From positions 1-18,121 of the forward strand of contig JAEYXN010000216.1 in assembly GCA_023431285.1 (NCBI GenBank): 18,121 bases of DNA, written 5' to 3'. This DNA comes from Bacteroidota bacterium (lineage in GTDB: Bacteria > Bacteroidota > Bacteroidia > Cytophagales > Cyclobacteriaceae). Each line of letters starts with the position of its first letter. The stretch's first letter is position 1. Positions 1-6,100 of the stretch are shown here, piece after piece. The position numbers were made by a program, and so were the translations under genes. The notes below the pieces were generated by a model. It searched no databases. It was not told where the DNA came from and saw only the letters and a program-made list of their open reading frames with translations.

Positions 1-461
1 TTCCCAGCCATTCAATTATCAATCGTGGTTTCGGAGGTTCTACATTGACTGATGTATTGTTCTTTAAAGATGACGTCATTAAGCGCTATGCGCCCAGACA
101 GGTCGTTGTGTACTGCGGGGAAAATGATCTTGCCGGAGGCGCCACACCAAATCAGGTCGCCGAAAGCTTCATGACGTTGTTTGAATATATCCGATCAAAC
201 TTCCCGGAGTGTCATGTAGTTTTCGTCAGCATTAAGCCAAGCCCTAGCCGTGCCCACATTTTCGGACAAATGAAACAGACGAATGCCCTGATCAAAGAAT
301 ACCTCAGTCAGCAGAAGAATGTCGCGTACGTAGATGTGTTCTCAAAAATGATTGATAAGAAAGGAAACATCCGGGGAGAACTGTTCGTCGAAGACCGTCT
401 CCATATGAATCGCAAGGGATACGACATCTGGAAGAGTGAAATTGCACCCTTGCTGCTCTAA
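1..461 (+). CDS. SGNH/GDSL-type hydrolase, 5'-truncated by the window edge
   Basis: C-terminal part of an SGNH/GDSL esterase or lipase. The reading frame is open from base 3, so the TTG at 45 is only an internal Leu codon and the true start lies upstream. Visible landmarks are the block II glycine region NRGFGGS (bases 21-41), the block III motif GEND (G-x-N-D, oxyanion hole) and the C-terminal D-x-x-H pair in EDRLHMN, which supplies the catalytic Asp and His. The block I GDS with the nucleophilic Ser must lie before base 1. Substrate cannot be judged. The family hydrolyses esters, often acetyl groups on carbohydrates or acyl groups on lipids, and is frequently exported, but any signal peptide is outside the window. 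It ends only 9 bases from the convergent rhomboid stop, with no hairpin between them. The family call is firm; the substrate is unknown. Confidence 0.85.
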   Translation, partial: PSHSIINRGFGGSTLTDVLFFKDDVIKRYAPRQVVVYCGENDLAGGATPNQVAESFMTLFEYIRSNFPECHVVFVSIKPSPSRAHIFGQMKQTNALIKEYLSQQKNVAYVDVFSKMIDKKGNIRGELFVEDRLHMNRKGYDIWKSEIAPLLL

Positions 462-470
462 GCTTCTTAA

Positions 471-1088
471 TTAGAAAATTCTCCAGTTTCTCAGCTGGTC
501 AATGAAATTGATCACCACGGGGGGGTAAAGGATGACACAAAAAATCAGTCCAAATAACGCCCCATACAAGTGCGCGTCATGATTGATATAATCTGCCTGA
601 CGACGCCCCTGAAAATAGGAGTACATCAGATAAAGCGCGCCGAGAATAAATCCGGGAATGGGTATGAACAGATAGAGGTTGATCTTCTCCAGCGGCAAAA
701 ATAAAATAAACGCGAACACAATTGCGGATACACCACCCGAGGCGCCCAGAGAGCTGTATGCTGGATTGTGCCGATATTTGAAGTAGGACGAAATATCGGA
801 TACAACAATTGCCAAAAGATACAATGCCACAAAATAGAACGCGCCCTTAGTACCGAAAATTCCGAGGAAGATAGCTTCGATGTATTGACCAAAAAAATAC
901 AATGTGATCATGTTAAAAATCAGGTGGACATGGTCTTTATGAATGAATCCTGAAGTGATAAAACGATAATACTGACCCTTCGACTTCACAGTGTAGGGGT
1001 GAAGAATAAGACGACGCATCACATCCGGTTTGTTGAACGCATACATGCTGATCAACACGGTAATGCCTATGAGGACGAAGGTAATCAT
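471..1088 (-). CDS. Rhomboid family intramembrane serine protease
   Basis: 205-residue polytopic membrane protein matching the rhomboid core. Rhomboids cut transmembrane substrates within the bilayer using a Ser-His dyad. The nucleophile is S117 in GASGG (the family's GxSG), and the partner His is H173 in DAHLYGALFG (family HxxxG-like region). H55 and N59 form the HxxxN of the second membrane helix that lines the oxyanion hole. About six hydrophobic segments are visible. The length fits a minimal rhomboid without an extra cytoplasmic domain. The ATG at 1086-1088 starts directly on the first membrane helix and is the sensible start. It is divergent from the SRPBCC gene across about 100 bases and convergent with the upstream hydrolase. 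A run of seven G (519-525, C7 in the coding strand) lies in the C-terminal codons. Substrate unknown. Confidence 0.9.
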   Translation of the reverse strand: MITFVLIGITVLISMYAFNKPDVMRRLILHPYTVKSKGQYYRFITSGFIHKDHVHLIFNMITLYFFGQYIEAIFLGIFGTKGAFYFVALYLLAIVVSDISSYFKYRHNPAYSSLGASGGVSAIVFAFILFLPLEKINLYLFIPIPGFILGALYLMYSYFQGRRQADYINHDAHLYGALFGLIFCVILYPPVVINFIDQLRNWRIF

Positions 1089-1190
1089 GGTCGAAAATGC
1101 AATGATACGAAATTATACCCGACACTCACGGCCCCCCGGGAACATTGCTATATCGTGTTTTGGGGCGCCCTAAAATTTGTAAATTGGGAT

Positions 1191-1580
1191 ATGAAAGATT
1201 TCAAGAAATACTATATCGTGAACGCGCCTCCCTCCGATGTATATCTGGCGCTTACCAATCCTCTTACCATTCAATTGTGGAGCGGCGAAGAAGCAGTGAT
1301 GTCTACTGACCCCGATTCCGAATTTTCTTTATGGGAGGGAAGCATCACTGGAAAGAACCTGGAGTTTGTGGAGGATAAGTTGATACGACAGGAATGGTAT
1401 TTTGGCGAACGCGAGGAAAAGTCTATTGTCACCATTAAGCTCCACGCGCATGACTCCGGAACTTCCATCGAGGTAAGGCAGACGAACATCCCCGATGAGG
1501 ACTATGACGATATCGTGGATGGTTGGAACACTATGTACATGGGAGCGATCCAGGATTTTTATGAGTCGGACGGCGCTTAA
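1191..1580 (+). CDS. SRPBCC / AHSA1-like (START-fold) domain protein
   Basis: 129-residue cytoplasmic protein that fills a single SRPBCC (helix-grip) domain. The opening residues (KYYIVNAPPSDVYLALTNP) carry the pattern of Aha1-C/AHSA1-like proteins, where a small molecule or hydrophobic ligand binds in a central cavity. It ends in the usual long C-terminal helix (DGWNTMYMGAIQDFYES). An open frame continues back to 999 but overlaps the rhomboid gene on the other strand, and residues before the ATG at 1191 do not look like the family. I therefore start at 1191, just before the first beta strand. No signal peptide or membrane segment. It lies 53 bases upstream of the DUF4142 gene in the same direction. 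Ligand and role are unknown; in Bacteroidota such proteins are usually annotated only by fold. Confidence 0.85.
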   Translation: MKDFKKYYIVNAPPSDVYLALTNPLTIQLWSGEEAVMSTDPDSEFSLWEGSITGKNLEFVEDKLIRQEWYFGEREEKSIVTIKLHAHDSGTSIEVRQTNIPDEDYDDIVDGWNTMYMGAIQDFYESDGA

Positions 1581-1601
1581 AGAATGGCATCTAAATTTAT
1601 C

Positions 1602-1631
1602 CGGGTTAAGGGATTAATTAAATCAAACCCG
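1602..1631 (+). promoter_or_regulatory. Hairpin in the 5' leader of the DUF4142 gene
   Basis: Two nested arms pair exactly: CGGGTT (1602-1607) with AACCCG (1626-1631), and inside them GATT (1612-1615) with AATC (1621-1624), around the loop AATTA (1616-1620). The outer arm ends two bases before the ATG at 1634, so the ribosome-binding region would be inside the structure. The only purine-rich Shine-Dalgarno-like stretch (AAGGG, 1608-1612) is within the hairpin and too far from the ATG. TAAATTTA at 1592-1599 matches the Bacteroidota -7 element TAnnTTTG at 7 of 8 positions, but I see no matching -33 TTG. There is no T-tract, so this is not a typical terminator for the upstream gene. A role in translation control is inference. 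Confidence 0.45.
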
Positions 1632-1633
1632 AT

Positions 1634-2218
1634 ATGAAGAAAAATTTCATTTACTGTATGTTTATGGCCGCTTCGGCCACGATGCTCGTCTCCTGCGGAG
1701 GAAATCAGAATAAGCAGGAGGATCCTAAGGATGTTGCTACTGAGCAGAATGACGCAAAATTCGATGACTCAGATACTGAGAAGGATACTGACTTCGCTGT
1801 AAAGGCAGCGGATGGCGGACTGTTTGAAGTTGAAGCGGGAAAGCTTGCTCAACAGAAAGCGACATCACCTCAAGTGAAGGAGTTTGCTAAGCTGATGGTC
1901 GATGATCACACAAAAGCAAGCGCAGAACTTAAGGCACTTGCGGCTACCAAGAATATCTCTCTTCCTGCAGCATTGAGTGACGCCAAGCAGAAAGATCTGC
2001 AGAATCTCCAGGAGAAATCAGGCGCTGACTTCGACAATGATTATATGGATGCGATGGTGAAAGCACACGAAGAAGATGTTGATGCTTTTGAGAAAGAAGC
2101 TGAAGATGGCGTTGATGCTGATGTTAAATCATGGGCTGCCGGTAAGGTTACTACTCTGCGTCATCATCTTGACATGGCCAAGACTACGCGCGACGCAGTG
2201 AAGAACGCCAAGAAGTAA
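1634..2218 (+). CDS. DUF4142 domain lipoprotein
   Basis: 194-residue predicted lipoprotein. Residues 1-21 form a signal peptide ending in a lipobox (VSC, Cys21), followed by a Gly-Gly-Asn start to the mature chain. An acidic, Asp/Glu-rich linker (about residues 25-55) leads into a DUF4142 domain (about 55-190), an all-helical, ferritin-like bundle with conserved segments such as AQQKATSPQVKEFAKLMVDDH and the C-terminal helix containing TLRHHLDMAKT. The family is abundant in Bacteroidota and other Gram-negatives, is periplasmic or outer-membrane-attached, and has no agreed biochemical function. The start is fixed by the signal peptide. A hairpin covers the region just before the ATG, and a bidirectional terminator follows the gene. 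Confidence 0.92.
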   Translation: MKKNFIYCMFMAASATMLVSCGGNQNKQEDPKDVATEQNDAKFDDSDTEKDTDFAVKAADGGLFEVEAGKLAQQKATSPQVKEFAKLMVDDHTKASAELKALAATKNISLPAALSDAKQKDLQNLQEKSGADFDNDYMDAMVKAHEEDVDAFEKEAEDGVDADVKSWAAGKVTTLRHHLDMAKTTRDAVKNAKK

Positions 2219-2237
2219 TTTTGCAAAACCCAAAACG

Positions 2238-2267
2238 AAAAAAGGCCGGAGCGATCCAGCCTTTTTT
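2238..2267. terminator. Bidirectional intrinsic terminator between DUF4142 gene and surE
   Basis: AAAAAAGGC (2238-2246) pairs with GCCTTTTTT (2259-2267). After one C-A mismatch the stem continues with GGA (2248-2250) pairing TCC (2255-2257) around a GCGA tetraloop (2251-2254), a GNRA loop on the plus strand. T-tracts are available on both strands, T7 on plus (2262-2268) and T6 on minus, which suits the two convergent genes. Confidence 0.85.
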
Positions 2268-2286
2268 TATGAATTTCATCTATGCA

Positions 2287-3033
2287 CTAAGGCTTTTCGA
2301 TTACAGGTTGATCCTGCACCGCCTTACGTAATTCATCCTCATTAGTAAGATCAAGCCTGAGTGGCGTTATCGACACATAACCGTTCTCCACAGCCCAGCG
2401 ATCAGTACCCTCTTCTGCAGGTTCCAGTGGTACGACTGTGAACCAGTAATGTTTCCGTCCCATCGGATCGTTGCCCGCGACGACCTTTCCATCATATTGT
2501 TGCACAGCCTGACGTGTCCACTTCAGACCTTTAGGGCTCGGAGGCAGGTTCACATTGATGAGACAGAGGTCTTCATTAGCAAGTAGTACTTCCAATGCTT
2601 TTTCAACATATTCTTCTAATGAATGAAAGTCCGGTTCCTCACCTCCGGTAGGAGTACTTAATGCAATGCCTTTCATCCCTAATAGAACAGCTTGTTTCGC
2701 AGCAGCCAATGTTCCGGAGTGCCACATTGCGTTCCCAAGATTCGACCCCATGTTAATTCCCGACAATACGACGTCAACCTTTTCCCAAAGATGAGTTCCA
2801 AGTGCTACACAATCTGCCGGAGTTCCATTCACCCGGTATGCTTCAAGCCCATCAAAAGCAATTGGAGATTTCTTGTAGAAGAGCGGACGCGTCGCTGTGA
2901 TCGCGTGGCCCATAGACGACTGCTCAACATCCGGGGCAACTACCCGTACCTCTCCAAACCTGCTGGCAACCCTGGCAAGGCTTGCTATACCCGGACTGTA
3001 AATACCATCGTCGTTAGTCACTAGTATATTCAT
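2287..3033 (-). CDS. surE: 5'-nucleotidase SurE (nucleoside monophosphate phosphatase)
   Basis: 248 residues, the usual SurE length. SurE is a cytoplasmic, divalent-metal-dependent phosphatase acting on nucleoside 5'- and 3'-monophosphates and, in some species, short polyphosphate. It is linked to stationary-phase survival. The N-terminal MNILVTNDDG carries the metal-binding D8-D9 pair. S39/S40 in DVEQSSMGHAIT and N94 in the SGINMGSNLG loop complete the conserved metal and phosphate site. VNGTPADCVALG (68-79) is another family signature. The ATG at 3031-3033 gives the canonical N-terminus. It stands alone on its strand, divergent from the lipid-kinase gene across 112 bases and convergent with the DUF4142 gene at a shared terminator. 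No unusual residue was noticed. Confidence 0.97.
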   Translation of the reverse strand: MNILVTNDDGIYSPGIASLARVASRFGEVRVVAPDVEQSSMGHAITATRPLFYKKSPIAFDGLEAYRVNGTPADCVALGTHLWEKVDVVLSGINMGSNLGNAMWHSGTLAAAKQAVLLGMKGIALSTPTGGEEPDFHSLEEYVEKALEVLLANEDLCLINVNLPPSPKGLKWTRQAVQQYDGKVVAGNDPMGRKHYWFTVVPLEPAEEGTDRWAVENGYVSITPLRLDLTNEDELRKAVQDQPVIEKP

Positions 3034-3127
3034 AATCTGTTATTGTTTAATCCTTAGTTGATACTATGAATATTATTATCATTCCATACCCTGCGCATAC
3101 GTGGTACAAGTTTTCATGTGATATGCG

Positions 3128-3142
3128 TTGAGAGAAACTCAA
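3128..3142 (+). promoter_or_regulatory. Small inverted repeat directly before the lipid-kinase start
   Basis: TTGAG (3128-3132) pairs with CTCAA (3138-3142) around the loop AGAAA, ending three bases before the ATG at 3146. It directly abuts a second, wider inverted repeat (CGCATA 3094-3099 with TATGCG 3122-3127). Either could be an operator or leader structure, or chance. A five-base stem is weak evidence. Confidence 0.25.
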
Positions 3143-3145
3143 ATA

Positions 3146-4087
3146 ATGAAATTTGCCAAGCTATTACATAATCCAGAAGCCGGTGACGGACATTTTGGTA
3201 AAAAAGAACTTATTGCCATGATTCAGGCAGCCGGGTTTGGCTGTAGTTATTCATCCACAAAAGATGAGGGATGGGAAAAATTTGGATCAAAGGATACCGA
3301 CTTTCTTATCCTTGCAGGTGGAGACGGAACAGTACGCCGTGTCAGCGCTAGTCTTCTCAATCGGAAACTTCTCGAACGAAAACTTCCTATGGCATTGTTG
3401 CCAATGGGTACCGCAAATAACATCGCGAAGACTCTTGGGTTAAGCCATCAGACACCTGAGAAAATCGTTCAAAGCTGGAATGATCTTCACGTAAAGAAAT
3501 TCGACATCGGCAGGATATACGGTCTGAAGAAAAATAAATTCTTCATCGAAAGTTTTGGTGTTGGAATCTTTCCGGACCTGATCCACGAAATGGATCGTCA
3601 ATCTCCTGAGGACCTTGACACTGCTGAGAAAAGCCTGGAGAAAGCTCTTGAGGTTCTTCATGACCTTATCATGAACGCCAATGTAAAGTTCTGCCGTATC
3701 AAGGTGGATGAAGTCGAGTACAAAGGGAACTACCTGCTTGTCGAGATCATGAATACAACTTCGATAGGCCCGCGATTAAATCTCGCACCGCTTGCTGATC
3801 CCGGTGATGGACGATTCGACGTAGTACTCATCTCAGAAAAGCAACGAGAGCAATTTGCAGACTACGTGGCAAAGAAACTGCGGGGGGTGGAACAGGTGCC
3901 TTTCTTTGAACAACTTCGTGCGAGAAAAATTGAGTTGTTCTGGGATGGAACCAAAGCGCATGTGGATGATCAGCCCGTTCGAATGAAAAGAGGAACAACG
4001 GTGAAGGTTGAACTTCTTCACGGGTTACTGGAATTCTTTGTCACTGATCAACGCAACGGCTCTCCCGAACTTAAAGGGAAGTTTTAA
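3146..4087 (+). CDS. Diacylglycerol kinase family protein (DagK/YegS/LCB5-like lipid kinase)
   Basis: 313-residue soluble lipid kinase of the DAGK catalytic family, which transfers phosphate from ATP to diacylglycerol, sphingoid or related lipids at the inner membrane face. The nucleotide-binding signature GGDGT is at residues 58-62. The second family motif, LPMGTANNIAKTLG, is at 85-98. The C-terminal beta domain shows the usual FDVVLI and VDDQPVRMKRGT segments. I choose the ATG at 3146 because the first strand (MKFAKLLHNPEAG) begins there. The open frame allows a TTG at 3128, but those extra residues are not family-like and overlap a small inverted repeat. The DUF1905 gene follows after 16 bases and is probably cotranscribed. 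The actual lipid substrate cannot be told from sequence. Confidence 0.92.
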   Translation: MKFAKLLHNPEAGDGHFGKKELIAMIQAAGFGCSYSSTKDEGWEKFGSKDTDFLILAGGDGTVRRVSASLLNRKLLERKLPMALLPMGTANNIAKTLGLSHQTPEKIVQSWNDLHVKKFDIGRIYGLKKNKFFIESFGVGIFPDLIHEMDRQSPEDLDTAEKSLEKALEVLHDLIMNANVKFCRIKVDEVEYKGNYLLVEIMNTTSIGPRLNLAPLADPGDGRFDVVLISEKQREQFADYVAKKLRGVEQVPFFEQLRARKIELFWDGTKAHVDDQPVRMKRGTTVKVELLHGLLEFFVTDQRNGSPELKGKF

Positions 4088-4103
4088 CCATTATCTGACT
4101 GTT

Positions 4104-4598
4104 ATGGTCACTGAAAAAAACTTCGCATTCAGCGGCATGCTCGAGTCTGTCCGCTTTAACCAGATCACCACGGCAGTCTTTATTCCGAGGGATATCATTG
4201 TGCATCTTCCCCGCGGTCCATTAAAGACCCGCGCGATCATCAATGGAATTCCCTTCTCTGTTTCAATCTTATATCGTAAGGACAGTGGAAGATACTTTCC
4301 CATACGCAGCGCGCTGCGTCGTGAGGCACGAATCGAGGTGGGCGATCCTGTCGATATTAAATTCACTTTAATCGAACCTGGGCGTATTCACATCCCCAGG
4401 GAAGAAACAACTCTCGACGAGCATGACAAAACCAAAAAGATCGCTGGCAAGATGGTCGTCTCGCTCCAGAAAGCACTCTCACAATACGTGGAGGTGGTGG
4501 GGAGGTTCGACGCCAGGCTGAAGCGGAGGTATGAATTGGTATCCCGGTCGACGGCCAAAGCTTTGCCACGCGTTTCGGGAAAGAAGAAAAGTAAATAG
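4104..4598 (+). CDS. DUF1905 domain-containing protein
   Basis: 164-residue soluble protein. Residues about 5-90 match the DUF1905 pattern: a start with FAFSGMLES, VFIPRDIIVHLP, the INGIPFSVSILY turn, YFPIRSALRREARIEVGDPVDIKF. This is a small beta-barrel-like domain that often occurs with a YdeI/OmdA (OmpD-associated) C-terminal domain. That partner is not visible here. Instead residues about 100-164 form a charged, helical, strongly basic tail ending in KKKSK. The open frame runs back to 4008 inside the lipid-kinase gene, but the ATG at 4104, 16 bases after that stop, starts just before the domain and is the natural start. The biochemical function of DUF1905 is not established. A basic tail could suit nucleic-acid or membrane-surface contact, which is only a guess. 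Confidence 0.8.
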   Translation: MVTEKNFAFSGMLESVRFNQITTAVFIPRDIIVHLPRGPLKTRAIINGIPFSVSILYRKDSGRYFPIRSALRREARIEVGDPVDIKFTLIEPGRIHIPREETTLDEHDKTKKIAGKMVVSLQKALSQYVEVVGRFDARLKRRYELVSRSTAKALPRVSGKKKSK

Positions 4599-4600
4599 CA

Positions 4601-4634
4601 AAAAAAAATTCTTCCCAGAAACCTGAGAAGAATT
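4601..4634 (-). terminator. Intrinsic terminator serving the 68-residue minus-strand gene
   Basis: AATTCTTC (4607-4614) pairs perfectly with GAAGAATT (4627-4634). After one mismatch CAG (4616-4618) pairs with CTG (4623-4625) around AAAC. On the minus strand the stem is followed by a long T-run (the A8 at 4601-4608 on plus), giving a classic terminator for the small gene at 4658-4864. On the plus strand the hairpin follows the DUF1905 stop but lacks a downstream T-tract, so it is weaker there. Confidence 0.8.
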
Positions 4635-4657
4635 CAATTGTGGATCTGTTTCTACAA

Positions 4658-4864
4658 TTAGCTTAGAATGCTATTCCGAACCTCAGTTCTGGGAACCTGG
4701 TAATATGCATCGAGAATCATGCTTACCCGCGACCGAATGTCCACCTCGTCTTCTTTGACGTATTGGACCACTTCGCCGTCTTTGTATAGCACAAAATAGC
4801 GTTTCCCCATCAGTTCTGACACTTCGAAATCAAAAGGCTGGCCACGGTAATACAATTTTTTCAT
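4658..4864 (-). CDS. Hypothetical 68-residue protein
   Basis: I do not recognise a family. The 68 residues read like a real small cytoplasmic protein. An N-terminal beta-rich segment (KKLYYRGQPFDFEVSEL, KRYFVLYKDGEVVQYVKED) is followed by a helix (RSRVSMILDAYYQ) and a short polar end. Composition is mixed and charged with no signal peptide or membrane helix. Support for being genuine comes from context: it fills the space between the DUF1905 and hydrolase genes with no better frame, has an ATG start (4862-4864), and ends 23 bases before a hairpin with a minus-strand T-tract. It is divergent from the downstream hydrolase gene. The alternating strand pattern resembles small phage-regulator or YcfA-like folds only loosely, so I assign no function. 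Confidence 0.7.
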   Translation of the reverse strand: MKKLYYRGQPFDFEVSELMGKRYFVLYKDGEVVQYVKEDEVDIRSRVSMILDAYYQVPRTEVRNSILS

Positions 4865-4971
4865 ACTCGTTGAATTATGTGATTCCCATAGTTAAAAGTC
4901 TGTGCCCGACATATCCATTTTACTTTCCACGTGTCCGGGTATTTGTTTATGTTGAACCACCTTCGCATATC

Positions 4972-6072
4972 ATGATCAGATCTATTCCTTTTATTCTTTT
5001 GTTGCTGCTCATCGTCCGATGTTCAATCCATCCAGGCTCATTAAAAAAGCTTCACAAAAAGGGAATCCACACGGAAGATGCTGAATTCAAAGTTGAACTC
5101 CCTGGCAATTCAGGACGAAAAGCCTTCGTCACCTATCTCGGTTGTGGTGGCATTCTGGTGCGGCTTGGCAATGACGCCATCCTGGTTGACCCTTTTTTCT
5201 CCAACCAAAAGACCGGTAAGATCGGGCGTTCCGTATTCCTCGGAAAGGAAGGTAAACGAATCCTGAAACCTGATTCCAGAATGATTTCGAAGGGGCTGGA
5301 AGCCATCAAAAGCAGTTTGGGTGCCAATGGCAAAGTCCGCATGATACTCAGCGCACACAGCCACTACGATCATCTGATGGACATCCCGGCGCTGTACAGC
5401 AAGCTTGACGAAAAGCCCACCTTGCTACTCACGCAATCGGGTCACAATATTGTCCATCGAACCATCGAAGGTGCAGACGTGAAGATTCTTGAAGACTTCG
5501 AGTCCACCTTTCAACACGGTGCGCCGCCGATACAAGTTGCATCAACCAGCGGATCTATTCGCGTGTACCCCGTCCGCGCAGAGCACAATCCCCATTTTAG
5601 AAATGTAAAATTCTTCAGCGGCGGGCAACGGACTCCTCTGAACGAAATGAACACGCCATGGGATAAAACCCGCGCAAATCTCTGGCTCGAGGGAAACACC
5701 TTCTCATTTGTGATCGACTTTATTGATGAAACAGGCGCAGTCAGTTTCCGGGCATTCATCCAATCCTCCTCATGCAATCCCCCGAATGGTATCCCACCTC
5801 AGGTGTTGCGCGACAGACCGGTCGACATCGCCTTTATCGGTGTGGTGTCCTACAAATTCAGCCCCGGCTATCCATGCGAACTACTCGAAGCCATCTCTCC
5901 CCGACAGGTGGTCTGGGTTCACTGGGAAGACTTCTTCCGGCGATACGATCGAAAGCCCAAAACCGTGAGAGGCACTGATGTTCCTGCATTCTTTGAGTTG
6001 CCTTGTGTTGCTCCGTACATTCAGTCGGGCAAAATCCTGTGGCCACGTGTGAAGATGGATTTGATATATTAG
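4972..6072 (+). CDS. Exported MBL-fold metallo-hydrolase
   Basis: 366-residue metallo-beta-lactamase-fold hydrolase with an N-terminal export signal. The metal motif HxHxDH is intact as H129-S-H131-Y-D133-H134 in SAHSHYDHLMDIP. Upstream lie the typical first strands (VTYLGCGGILVRLGNDAILVDPFF, about residues 53-76). Later His residues in AEHNPHF and VVWVHWEDFF are candidates for the remaining metal ligands. The open frame extends to 4870, but the ATG at 4972 starts a clear signal peptide (MIRS then a Leu/Ile-rich core, residues 1-16). Cys17 could be a lipidation site, although Arg at -1 is atypical for a lipobox. The CE2-like esterase gene follows after 28 bases, so the two may be cotranscribed. 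The substrate could be a phosphoester, lactone or amide; sequence alone does not decide. Confidence 0.85.
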   Translation: MIRSIPFILLLLLIVRCSIHPGSLKKLHKKGIHTEDAEFKVELPGNSGRKAFVTYLGCGGILVRLGNDAILVDPFFSNQKTGKIGRSVFLGKEGKRILKPDSRMISKGLEAIKSSLGANGKVRMILSAHSHYDHLMDIPALYSKLDEKPTLLLTQSGHNIVHRTIEGADVKILEDFESTFQHGAPPIQVASTSGSIRVYPVRAEHNPHFRNVKFFSGGQRTPLNEMNTPWDKTRANLWLEGNTFSFVIDFIDETGAVSFRAFIQSSSCNPPNGIPPQVLRDRPVDIAFIGVVSYKFSPGYPCELLEAISPRQVVWVHWEDFFRRYDRKPKTVRGTDVPAFFELPCVAPYIQSGKILWPRVKMDLIY

Positions 6073-6100
6073 ATTACAATCAGAAACGCTGCTTACAACA

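Noticed and set aside
45..47. TTG as the true start of the first hydrolase
   Set aside because: The frame is open to base 3 and the preceding codons encode the family's block II motif, so the gene is cut by the window edge.
1104..1115. TATAAT on the minus strand upstream of the rhomboid gene as a sigma-70 -10 box
   Set aside because: No matching -35 or Bacteroidota -33 element at suitable distance; left uncalled.
999..1190. 64-residue upstream extension of the SRPBCC open frame
   Set aside because: It overlaps the rhomboid gene on the other strand, does not resemble the family, and the ATG at 1191 gives a complete domain.
4008..4103. Upstream extension of the DUF1905 frame
   Set aside because: It lies inside the lipid-kinase gene in another frame; the ATG at 4104 starts just before the domain.
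4870..4971. 34-residue upstream extension of the MBL hydrolase frame
   Set aside because: It would bury the signal peptide in the interior; the ATG at 4972 is the natural start.
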